DNA of 64,000 nucleotides. Origin: DATAXP01 sp036272935. Lineage in GTDB: Bacteria > Planctomycetota > Planctomycetia > Pirellulales > PNKZ01. Below are positions 1 to 7,663 of this stretch, piece after piece (the stretch's first letter is position 1; each line of letters begins with the position of its first letter). A program made the translations under genes and the position numbers. Location of the stretch: the NCBI GenBank assembly GCA_036272935.1, contig DATAXP010000006.1:1-64000 (forward strand). Direction: 5' to 3'. The notes under the pieces are model-generated. The model was not told the DNA's origin. It ran no database searches and saw only the letters and a list, made by a program, of their open reading frames with translations.

Positions 1-368
1 GCGGCAATCAGGCATGCCAATAGCTGGCCGAGGAACTTCTGCCGGGCACGAATTGCTTTGAAATCGTCGACCAGCCCCACCGCGCAGAGCACGGCGGCTG
101 CCAGGCCCAGCGGGAGGAGCTGGGCCAAGTGCTGCCGCACCGTCTCGCCCCAGACGCTGGGCGCCAGGCCCATGAGGCACACCGCCACGCCCGTGGCCAC
201 CAGCACCGCAACACCGCCGCCAAGCGGCGTTGCCTGACCGTGGATCTTGCGATGATCGTCCGGGGCGTCGACCAGTCCGATGCGCGGCGCGATGCCTCGC
301 ACGATCACGGTCATCACGACCGCCGCCACAAACGCCATGGCCAGCAAACCGAAGTGCGATACGAGCAT
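1..368 (-). CDS. Glycosyltransferase family 4 (WecA/MraY-like) membrane protein, partial
   Basis: The gene starts at an ATG at 368 and runs off the left edge, leaving 122 readable codons. The N-terminus is hydrophobic (residues 5-23). It is followed by GLVDAPDDHRKIHGQ (31-45), TPLGGG (47-52) and a second transmembrane stretch, then GLVDDFKAIRARQKFLGQ (98-115). This is the N-terminal pattern of polyprenyl-phosphate N-acetylhexosamine-1-phosphate transferases, and the Asp pair at 101-102 matches the conserved acidic pair of the family. Such enzymes load the first sugar phosphate onto the lipid carrier at the inner membrane. The gene lies last in a minus-strand exopolysaccharide run, 148 bp after the O-antigen-ligase-like gene. 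The C-terminal half, needed to separate WecA, TagO and WbpL types, is outside the window. Confidence 0.85.
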   Translation of the reverse strand, partial: MLVSHFGLLAMAFVAAVVMTVIVRGIAPRIGLVDAPDDHRKIHGQATPLGGGVAVLVATGVAVCLMGLAPSVWGETVRQHLAQLLPLGLAAAVLCAVGLVDDFKAIRARQKFLGQLLACLIA

Positions 369-516
369 GAGCTTCAGTATACTCCGTTTGGCGCCGCCAA
401 AAAAAAGCCGCTCACAAACATCGCACAAACACGACCAGCGCCGAACGCGGCAATCGCGCACAGCGGCGCGGTCGTAACGATTACAACGACATTTCCGCGC
501 GAGAATTAGGGTTCCA

Positions 517-3261
517 TTAGCCTTCCCGTTTTTGAAGCCGTTCCAAACGATAGACCGCCTCGGCATATTGCTTGTTCGTCGGCACCAGCGCCCAACAGCG
601 CCGGGCTTCGGCGAGCGCTTCGGCCGCGTGGCCGGCTCGCTCGAGCAGCTCTGAGAACTCGAATCGCCACGCGACCATGTCGTGGGCCAGTTCGACTGCC
701 CGTCGGTAGTGGTCGATTGCTGCATCCGTTGATCCGCTCAGCAGTGCGATGCGCGCTTGCAGGTATTCGCGCATCGACGGTTGCATGTTCTGGTCTTTGT
801 CGATCAGCTCCGCGGCACGAGCCAGAATCCGCGCGCGATGCTCTGCGCTGGCGTGTTCGGCAAAACGGAGCATCCAGTACGGGATCGGGGGCACAACCGC
901 GTCCAGAATCTGTGTGAACGGCAGCCGCGTGGCCACGACCGACATGACGCGCTCTTCCATGATCACGGGCTCCATGATCCACGCTTTGCGCAACCTCTCG
1001 CACGCCTCGGCAATCCGTCCGGCATCGAGATCGAGGCTCCCCGTGACCCAGAACACGCTGGGGTCGCGTGGGGCCAGAAACTCCGCGCGCGCCAAGCCTT
1101 GTTGATCATCTAACGGGCTGCCGACCAAAAAACAAAGCTCGGCCAGCCTCAGGTGCGGGTCGACGAGCAGCGGGCACGATTGTCGTGAAATAACCAGGTG
1201 CCTCCATGCCGGACCGAGGCATTCAGTCACCACGGGATCGTTTCTCAACCGCTCGAGCCCGTCGTGGTCTTGTTCCTTAAACAACTGGATCGCGCGCGCG
1301 CGCAACGTTGCCACGTCGCTCAACTGCCAAAGCCGATCCGCGGGCGCATCGGCGGCAGCGAGTGTGTCGACGGCTTCGTAGCGGTAAAGGCGCGTCCAAA
1401 GCTCGGCCAAACGTTCCTGTGCCGGCGCATCATCCCAGCGCCGGCGCAGGGCGGCAGCAAGCGCCTCGATATGGCGCTCGACATCGGCGCGCGGCATGCT
1501 TCGCAGCTCGTCGGCGGAGTCGGTGGCCACCAACTCGCGATTGACTGCGGCAACCGCGCGCATCTCGAGCAGGCAGGCGCCTCCACAAGCCATCAACAGC
1601 ACAAGCAGCGCCGGGCAAACGATAGCCCCGCCAGGAAGCATCAGCACGCGAGGCCTGGCCCCGCGCGTCTCGAGCGCTAACATCGCCGCACGTCCAGCCA
1701 GCGCGCCGCAGAGCACCGCGAACAGTAGCAGGTTGGCAGGCAGATAAAGGCCGAAATCGCCGACGGCGTGGATCGCTTGCGAAGCGACGGCGAACAGCCC
1801 GGCCGTTGCCCAGGGCAGGTTCGCCGAGCGATCGCTTCCCAGCCGCAGTAACTGCCACAGCACATAGCCTTGCAGCACAAGCAAGGCCAACAGCAGCAGT
1901 AGTCCCGCCAGGCCCGCCTCGATCACCGCTTCGAGATACTGGTTCTCGGCGAACTCGTAGTACGTGTTGTGTTGGAAAACCACCGTGGGCTGGTTGACGT
2001 AGCGATAGGTGCCCAGCCCGCTGCCCGAGCGCCAGAACTCGCCGGCGAGGCTTTGATTCATCGCCAGCAGTTCGCCGCGTCCGCCGGGGCGTGCCTCGTG
2101 GGCGTGCACGATGGTGTTGAGCCGCTCTTCGACCTGTTCGGCCAGCCCGACCCAGGCAACGAGCCCGAGCGCCAGCGCGAACACCACCGCCAAAATCCCG
2201 AGGTTCAAGCGATGTCCACTGACGCGCGTCGCGATCCAGGTCAACACGACGGCGCCGAGCATCGAGAGCACGCCGCCTCGCGAAAGCGAGCTGAAAATCG
2301 AGCCAACAATGCATCCTACGATCACCAGGCATCCCAAGTTCAGCGCGTTGAGCGAGGCCACCGAGTCGCGCAGCTCGACGAGTAAATGCTGCCAGCCGGA
2401 CTGCCGCTCGACCGGTTTGCCGACCAGCAGGTCGTCGATGACGATCGTGCGTCGCCGGCTGCGCAGGAAGGCCCAAACCGTCAGCCCCACGGCGCAGGCC
2501 AGCGAGATGTTCAAGAACCCCGCGGCGTTGTTGCGATTGACGAACGAGCCGAACGGCGCCCCGCCGGCATTCAGTGGAATGGTCCAGAACAGCAGTCCGT
2601 TCCACGACAGCTTTTGCACCAGCGCAAAAAACGAGAGTGCCGCCCCATTGACGGCGGCGATTCCCACGAGCAGCACCAAGGCGCGCTGGCGGCGAAAAAA
2701 CCGCGCGCCGAGCAAGAACGCCTCGATCGCCAGCACCAGCAATGCCGCCCGCCGGCGCGTACCAGCCGGGTAGATCGTCAGCGGCACCCGGCCGTCGTCG
2801 TGGTTCTCTACGGCAGACGTGTCATCGCCTGCTTCAAGGGCCTTCAACGGCAATTCGACATGCACTGGCGTGCTGGGCAAGAGCCGCTCGCGAAGCGCCT
2901 CGGCGGTCGGGCTTGCCACGCGCCGGACCTCGGCCGAGACGGGAAGCAGTTGCCAGGCCGGGATGAGCAGCGCGGCCAGGAGCGGCAACACCATCCAGGG
3001 AAGCAACTCGTTGCTGCGGCGCTGCAGCAAGCAGGTGCAGGTCCAGCAAGCCAGGCAGCCCCACAGCACGAGGTGGCAGACGGCCTGGAACCACGCCTGC
3101 ACGCCACCAAGGAACCAGGGCGCAGCGATGAGCAACGCCAACGTGCTGGCCTGGGCCAGCCAAGTGGGAGCGCGCTCGAGCAACTCCGATTTGTCGTCCT
3201 GGGCGGGAGCGTCGCCGCGCGGTGATTTGTGCCGAGCGGCGCGCGTCACTCCACGAGTCAT
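517..3261 (-). CDS. O-antigen ligase/Wzy-like membrane protein with C-terminal TPRs
   Basis: This 914-residue protein has about a dozen hydrophobic segments in its first 560 residues. Motifs typical of the Wzy_C (O-antigen ligase/polymerase) family are visible: GSFVNRNNAAGF (238-249), SRGG (327-330), GSGLGTYRYVNQ (413-424) and AENQYLEAVIEAGLAG (438-453). A long soluble C-terminal part ends in TPR-like helices rich in Ala, Glu and Arg. The family moves or polymerises lipid-linked sugar chains on the periplasmic face of the inner membrane. Position between the Wza-like exporter and the WecA-like transferase supports a role in exopolysaccharide assembly. The fused C-terminal TPR region is a variant seen in other O-antigen-ligase-like proteins. 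Polymerase and ligase cannot be told apart from sequence. Confidence 0.85.
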   Translation of the reverse strand: MTRGVTRAARHKSPRGDAPAQDDKSELLERAPTWLAQASTLALLIAAPWFLGGVQAWFQAVCHLVLWGCLACWTCTCLLQRRSNELLPWMVLPLLAALLIPAWQLLPVSAEVRRVASPTAEALRERLLPSTPVHVELPLKALEAGDDTSAVENHDDGRVPLTIYPAGTRRRAALLVLAIEAFLLGARFFRRQRALVLLVGIAAVNGAALSFFALVQKLSWNGLLFWTIPLNAGGAPFGSFVNRNNAAGFLNISLACAVGLTVWAFLRSRRRTIVIDDLLVGKPVERQSGWQHLLVELRDSVASLNALNLGCLVIVGCIVGSIFSSLSRGGVLSMLGAVVLTWIATRVSGHRLNLGILAVVFALALGLVAWVGLAEQVEERLNTIVHAHEARPGGRGELLAMNQSLAGEFWRSGSGLGTYRYVNQPTVVFQHNTYYEFAENQYLEAVIEAGLAGLLLLLALLVLQGYVLWQLLRLGSDRSANLPWATAGLFAVASQAIHAVGDFGLYLPANLLLFAVLCGALAGRAAMLALETRGARPRVLMLPGGAIVCPALLVLLMACGGACLLEMRAVAAVNRELVATDSADELRSMPRADVERHIEALAAALRRRWDDAPAQERLAELWTRLYRYEAVDTLAAADAPADRLWQLSDVATLRARAIQLFKEQDHDGLERLRNDPVVTECLGPAWRHLVISRQSCPLLVDPHLRLAELCFLVGSPLDDQQGLARAEFLAPRDPSVFWVTGSLDLDAGRIAEACERLRKAWIMEPVIMEERVMSVVATRLPFTQILDAVVPPIPYWMLRFAEHASAEHRARILARAAELIDKDQNMQPSMREYLQARIALLSGSTDAAIDHYRRAVELAHDMVAWRFEFSELLERAGHAAEALAEARRCWALVPTNKQYAEAVYRLERLQKREG

Positions 3262-3309
3262 ACCGGCGGAGCTCGATGCGTAAAAACCATCGAAAGGGGA
3301 CTGGCGCGA

Positions 3310-5106
3310 CTAATCGCTGGAGCTGGTTGAGATGGGACTGCTCGACGTATTCGTGTTTTGGCCGGCAATCGCCGCCGCAGCGCCGCCGAGCCCCGCCCCT
3401 GCGACAAGACCGCCCAGGCCGCCGCCAGCGCCGCCCGCGGCGGCGCCTGCTCCACTCGCCCCGGCCCCGCCACCAGCGCCGGCAAGCCCGCCAACCCCCG
3501 CATCCGCGGCAGCGCCTGCCGCAGCCGGCGGAGCAGCGATTCCCGAACCCGGTAACGCCGCACCCCCCAGCGCCGCTCCCGGCGCGGTGGCCAGCGAAGG
3601 CGTTGCGAAGCCTTCCGTCAGCGGCGACCCCGATTCCACGGCAGCCTGCCCGATCGCGGCAAAACTATCCGACGGGGTAATTGAGATCAGCATCGAGCCG
3701 CCTTGCATGATGTTGGTCATGGCGGCGCGTTTGGCGGGAATCTTGTCGTCGTCATCCGCTTCCTTCGGCGGCGGAGAACGCTTCTTTTCTCCTTCAGGAT
3801 TCTCGCCGTCGGCTGGCAGCGAGGGTGCGGTCAGGTCGATTGGAAGCACGCGAATTGCGAATGCTCCCAGGCCCATGCCGCCAGCGGCCAACACCGAGTA
3901 GTTGCCGGTGCGCAAGCCGGCGAGTTCAAAGTTGCCTTCTTCGTCCGACGACGTGATGCCAACCAACTCGCCCGCGCGCACGAAGTGCAACCATACCGAA
4001 ATCGGAATTAGCTTGCCGTCGCCATCAAATTCGCGAAGCTGGCCGACGATTCTTCCGTCGTCCTGCAAGTGAACCGTGTGCTCGCCAAACCACGGACCAT
4101 CTTCTGGCATGACGGACGCGGGCAGCACGTCAAACTTGCGCTTGGCGGCGCGCTCGTCGAAAATCTCACGGCGGTCGCGACGGATTTGCAGCCCATTGCG
4201 CGGGAAACCGACCGACACGATGGCCGAGGCCGGTGCGTCGCCAGGGAGCAAGGCCCCCAGCGCTCCGATCCTGCCGCGCGCCTCGCGCGGTGCGGGAGGG
4301 GCACCTTGTTGTCCACCAGGCGCCGCGCCTTGCGGCTCCGCGGGAGCAGGATTTCGGTCCGCTCCGGCGCCAGCCTTCGCATACGCGCGGAACTGAGGGA
4401 TGTGGTATGCCATAATTTGGCCCACGCGTATCAAGTCTTCGCTGGCCACCGCGGTGGCCGAGAGGATCAAACCTTCGAAATGCGGGTCGTCCTCGACCGG
4501 AAGGGCTACGCGTTCCAGCGGCAAGCGCTCTTTCGCAGGTAGCTTGCCGGCCGGAAGCTTACTGTCCAACGGCAATGCTGCCGCGGCCAATGGCTGCGAG
4601 ATGCTTTTAACTTTCGGCGGTAGAGCGGCGGCGGGCTTTTCAGGAACCACCCTCACCGAAAAGGCGCCGAAACCATCGCGCCCCGACGCGATCACCGAGT
4701 AAACCCCTTCATGCAGCCCGACCGCCTGAAAGTAACCGTTTTCCTCGGCAACCCCTTTGCCAACGATCTCGCCGTTCTGCACGAAGTACAAGCGTCCGCG
4801 CACCGGCACCATTCCCCCCGAGGCGTCGAACGCGCGAAGCTGACCGGGCAGGTTGCCGTCGCTGCGCAAACGCATCGCATGGTTCGCGTGCCAGGGCAGT
4901 CCTTCGGCCGGGAAGAAATCGGAAAAGTCGACGATCCGCAGCCGCGACTTGACCAGCGGTTCGCCTGTGGCCGGAAGCGCAACTCCATCCGCGTCGATTG
5001 CGTTGGCATCGTCTGCGTTGGCATCGCCGCCGGCCGCGCGCGCACCGGCGACTGACGCCGCAACAAAGGATGCCGCCAACAGCCACGATGCGTATCGATG
5101 CAACAT
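3310..5106 (-). CDS. Secreted protein with two carboxypeptidase-regulatory-like repeats and a Gly/Ala-rich tail
   Basis: The chosen ATG at 5106 begins a clean signal peptide (MLHRYASWLLAASFVAASVAGARA). An in-frame GTG at 5148 would add 14 residues and cannot be excluded. Two similar modules are visible, one near residues 120-165 (GYFQAVGLHEGVYSVIASG, then GAFSVRVVP) and one near 400-450 (GNFELAGLRTGNYSVLAAG, then GAFAIRVLP). They resemble the beta-sandwich repeats of CarboxypepD_reg/Cna-B-like domains. The last 120 residues are almost only Gly and Ala with some Pro, ending in a Ser-rich stretch. The function is unknown. It sits in the exopolysaccharide operon directly after the Wza-like gene, so a periplasmic, outer-membrane or matrix role is likely. 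A candidate promoter lies at 5201-5230. Confidence 0.75.
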   Translation of the reverse strand: MLHRYASWLLAASFVAASVAGARAAGGDANADDANAIDADGVALPATGEPLVKSRLRIVDFSDFFPAEGLPWHANHAMRLRSDGNLPGQLRAFDASGGMVPVRGRLYFVQNGEIVGKGVAEENGYFQAVGLHEGVYSVIASGRDGFGAFSVRVVPEKPAAALPPKVKSISQPLAAAALPLDSKLPAGKLPAKERLPLERVALPVEDDPHFEGLILSATAVASEDLIRVGQIMAYHIPQFRAYAKAGAGADRNPAPAEPQGAAPGGQQGAPPAPREARGRIGALGALLPGDAPASAIVSVGFPRNGLQIRRDRREIFDERAAKRKFDVLPASVMPEDGPWFGEHTVHLQDDGRIVGQLREFDGDGKLIPISVWLHFVRAGELVGITSSDEEGNFELAGLRTGNYSVLAAGGMGLGAFAIRVLPIDLTAPSLPADGENPEGEKKRSPPPKEADDDDKIPAKRAAMTNIMQGGSMLISITPSDSFAAIGQAAVESGSPLTEGFATPSLATAPGAALGGAALPGSGIAAPPAAAGAAADAGVGGLAGAGGGAGASGAGAAAGGAGGGLGGLVAGAGLGGAAAAIAGQNTNTSSSPISTSSSD

Positions 5107-5200
5107 TTCGCGCAATCTTGCCAAGGCCGCCGCAGCCGAGAGGTCCACCCTCGCCGGCCGAAAACGACATGTCGCGCCCCGCTAAGCTAGACTCCCGCTT

Positions 5201-5230
5201 ATCATACAGCGGGCGTGCGCGAGATTGCAA
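5201..5230 (-). promoter_or_regulatory. Candidate sigma-70-type promoter inside the exopolysaccharide locus
   Basis: Read on the minus strand, TTGCAA (5225-5230) and TATGAT (5201-5206) are separated by 18 bp. The -10 box matches 5 of 6 consensus bases and the -35 box 4 of 6. It would start transcription near 5194, upstream of the secreted repeat protein. It is judged by eye only. Confidence 0.3.
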
Positions 5231-5291
5231 CGAATTCCGCGAAAACGGCCGGCAGACGAGCACTTCTAGCCCTCCTGCCCGCCGGCGGAAG

Positions 5292-6617
5292 CTACTGGAT
5301 TCTGCTCAGGAAGTAGTTGATTTGGAAGCTATTGAGCAGAATGTTGGCGATCATTTCCTGCGGTTTGTATTGCAGGATGACCAGGTCGCCGGGCTGGATC
5401 AGGATTCGCTCCGAGGCATTCAGGATGGCCGTCTGCAGGTTCACTTTGATCGGGATCTGATAGCCGCCTTTGGTTTTACGGACGATGATTACCTCCGTCG
5501 GCGGAATGATGCCGCGGGGATTCAGACTGCCGCCGCCCCCGCCCATCCCGCCGAACCCGCCAGTGTTGCCACCACCCGAGGTACCGGTGCCGATGGCGGC
5601 ACCGGCGATGGCCAAGGCGCCGAACACGTCGAGATCGCGATCGCGGGGCAACAATTGTTCGCGGCCCATCAACAGGCCACCGGTGTAGAAGACTTCGCGA
5701 TCGCGCGATTCGATGTACACAATGTCGCCGGTCGAAAGAATAATGTCTTCCTCGTTAATCTCGATCGGCGGATCCTCAGGTCGACGGCGCAACGGAATGC
5801 GCACCAGGTTGGGATTATTGGGCGAAACGCCGACCGGCGCGCTGCCGTCGTCGTAATCCTCGATTAGCGATTGCCGCCCTTGAGCGTCGAGAAACGCTCC
5901 TCGCAGAATCTTGACTTCGTTCTTGGCGTCGAGCCCCGGCAGGCCGCCGGTTTCGCTGAGCGCGTGGAGCACGTCGTTCTCGTAGGCGCGCAGATCGACG
6001 GCGCGGGCCGTTCCGCGGCGAACCAGGCCCGTGCCACCGGCGGTCGCTTCGCTTCCACTGGAACCGGCATCCTCGCGGATTACTAGCACCTGGTAGGTGC
6101 GCTTGCGCATGAGCGTGACGATCGTGCGGTCCTTGCCTTCCAGCAAGATGCCCGCCTTGATGTACGTGTCGCGGATTTGCTCTTCGGCCTGAGTGACCGT
6201 CAGCCCCGCGACGCGAATCGGCGGAATCAACGGCATGGCCACCGTGCCGTCTTCGCGCACCGGCATGGGATAGCCAATCGAAGGTGGCGCCGGCGAACCA
6301 CCGGCCAGGCTCCCCTGTTCAGGAAAATGCACCGGCGGCGGCACGTCGGCTTGGCCGAGCACCCCTTCGATGAACACGCCCAGAATATCGTTTGGCCCCA
6401 GTTGATACACCGCCGGCGGGTCTTGTCGCAGATTGATGAAGTTGATCGGATCCTTGCCCGCCCGCGGGGTTGCCAGCAGCGATGGCGGCATGCGGCTGGC
6501 CGGGATAGCCGTGCACGTCGCGCAGCCGCTGCCAGAGAGGATTGCCAGACCGACCACGCATAGCACGAAGCCGGCGGCCGCTAGAACATTGCGTCGCTTG
6601 GATACCGGTGAGTCCAT
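5292..6617 (-). CDS. Polysaccharide export (Wza-like) outer-membrane lipoprotein
   Basis: The ATG at 6617 gives a lipoprotein signal peptide: positive MDSPVSKRRN, a hydrophobic stretch, then a lipobox ending GSGC. An upstream in-frame start at 6677 only adds a charged leader. After the signal comes a Poly_export-type region (YQLGPNDILGVFIEGVLG, PVREDGTVAMPLIPPIRVAG, LTVTQAEEQI). SLBB-like segments follow, with RKRTYQVLVIRE, LSTGDIVYIESRDREVFYTGG and ILIQPGDLVILQYKP. Wza-family proteins form the outer-membrane channel for capsule or exopolysaccharide. A poly-Gly insert lies near residue 375. The C-terminus (NSFQINYFLSRIQ) may be membrane-facing. The upstream lipoprotein gene ends 56 bp before it on the same strand. 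Confidence 0.9.
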   Translation of the reverse strand: MDSPVSKRRNVLAAAGFVLCVVGLAILSGSGCATCTAIPASRMPPSLLATPRAGKDPINFINLRQDPPAVYQLGPNDILGVFIEGVLGQADVPPPVHFPEQGSLAGGSPAPPSIGYPMPVREDGTVAMPLIPPIRVAGLTVTQAEEQIRDTYIKAGILLEGKDRTIVTLMRKRTYQVLVIREDAGSSGSEATAGGTGLVRRGTARAVDLRAYENDVLHALSETGGLPGLDAKNEVKILRGAFLDAQGRQSLIEDYDDGSAPVGVSPNNPNLVRIPLRRRPEDPPIEINEEDIILSTGDIVYIESRDREVFYTGGLLMGREQLLPRDRDLDVFGALAIAGAAIGTGTSGGGNTGGFGGMGGGGGSLNPRGIIPPTEVIIVRKTKGGYQIPIKVNLQTAILNASERILIQPGDLVILQYKPQEMIANILLNSFQINYFLSRIQ

Positions 6618-6673
6618 GGTTATTTCGTGATTGCGAGGAAAGGGCGGTTGGCGCCGCGCTGCGCGGCCCCGGG

Positions 6674-7267
6674 TCACTCGTTGGTTTCCGGCAGTCGCAG
6701 CAATACTTCTCTGGGTGCGGGCGAGAGGGCTGGGCCAGGCATCGTCGGGGTCGGCGGCAGCTCTTCGATCGGCACCGGGACCGTTTCGATCGGCGGTCCG
6801 GCCGGCACGTCTTCCGGTTTCCCGAATCGCCGCTTGCGACGATCTTCCGCTTCGGCGATCGCCGTCTCCTCGCCTCCCGACATCGGAATTTGCATCCAGT
6901 AGCCGACGCCGTCTTTGTCGGCCGCCGTGACGCCTTCCTGGTAGCCGGCGAACCAGGCGGCAATCTCATCGCGACCCGTCGGGTTCTGGTGCTTGGTGCC
7001 CCAATAAAGCGTCGGTGGGAACAAGGGAATGGTGCCGTCGGAACCCATTGCCACGGCAAAGTAGCCGTCGCGGAAGCCGCGACCGAAGTCGTCGAGAATC
7101 GGCTTCTTCGCGCCGCTGGCGCGATACATCGGCTCGACCTGGCGCCAGGCCTTCTTGGCCCAGAACTGGTTGCGCCACTTGATCTCATATTCCTGCACGC
7201 TTGGGAATTTGCAGCCGACGGCGGCCGTCAGCCATACCAAGGCGAGCCAGGTCGTCGTACGAGTCAT
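6674..7267 (-). CDS. Putative lipoprotein of the exopolysaccharide locus, function unknown
   Basis: The ATG at 7267 starts a short lipoprotein signal (MTRTTTWLALVWLTAAVGC), so Cys19 would be the lipidated residue. The longer reading from 7339 adds 24 residues with no signal character. The mature part contains a conserved-looking block with WRNQFWAKKAW, ILDDFGRGFRDGYFAVA and GRDEIAAWFAGYQEG, then a Pro-rich, low-complexity C-terminus. No catalytic motif is recognised. It is the first gene of the minus-strand run leading to the Wza-like exporter, so it may be an accessory outer-membrane lipoprotein of that system. Function cannot be assigned. Confidence 0.7.
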   Translation of the reverse strand: MTRTTTWLALVWLTAAVGCKFPSVQEYEIKWRNQFWAKKAWRQVEPMYRASGAKKPILDDFGRGFRDGYFAVAMGSDGTIPLFPPTLYWGTKHQNPTGRDEIAAWFAGYQEGVTAADKDGVGYWMQIPMSGGEETAIAEAEDRRKRRFGKPEDVPAGPPIETVPVPIEELPPTPTMPGPALSPAPREVLLRLPETNE

Positions 7268-7663
7268 GCGAAATCCCAATGCTGAGCCGCGTAGCAATGC
7301 AATGTCCGAAGACGGCAAACTCGAGCTCGAATTCCTCACGCCGCGCGCTGCGACGCCTTCGGAACCCTTGTGGTCTTTTCGGACCGTGACGGGTGAAGGG
7401 ATTATTCTGTTTGAACCGTCGCTACGAATTGTTCCATTCGCGCCGCCACGCGCATCTTCTCCAAACCATCGCGCTGGGGCACAAGCAGCGACGCCAGCGA
7501 CAGCAGCCGCCCGCTGCGTGTTTCGCTCGTAACGAAAAAGATGAACAAAGGAATGGTGCCGTGTTTGCCGATTTTAGCGAATACGAGGCGCGGCCCCGCC
7601 GCGCTGTGTGTGGTGCGCCGATGCGCATCGGCGAACGCTTCGCAGTTCCGGGGGGAATTTGCT
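7268..7663. other. Intergenic region between divergent exopolysaccharide and TPR genes
   Basis: About 400 bp separate the two divergent starts, so promoters for both should lie here. No box pair good enough to name was found. ORFs crossing the region have no recognisable domain. The stretch 7320-7334 happens to look like a cloning polylinker but sits in ordinary sequence. Confidence 0.5.

Noticed and set aside
8..223. 71-codon minus-strand frame at the left edge
   Set aside because: The neighbouring frame from 368 encodes an obvious WecA/MraY-like protein.
369..516. TATACT box 12 bp before the WecA-like start as a promoter
   Set aside because: It would give an almost leaderless message and has no -35 box at the right distance.
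7320..7334. CTCGAGCTCGAATTC, like a cloning polylinker
   Set aside because: Only 15 bp in otherwise native planctomycete-like sequence; restriction sites of this kind arise by chance.
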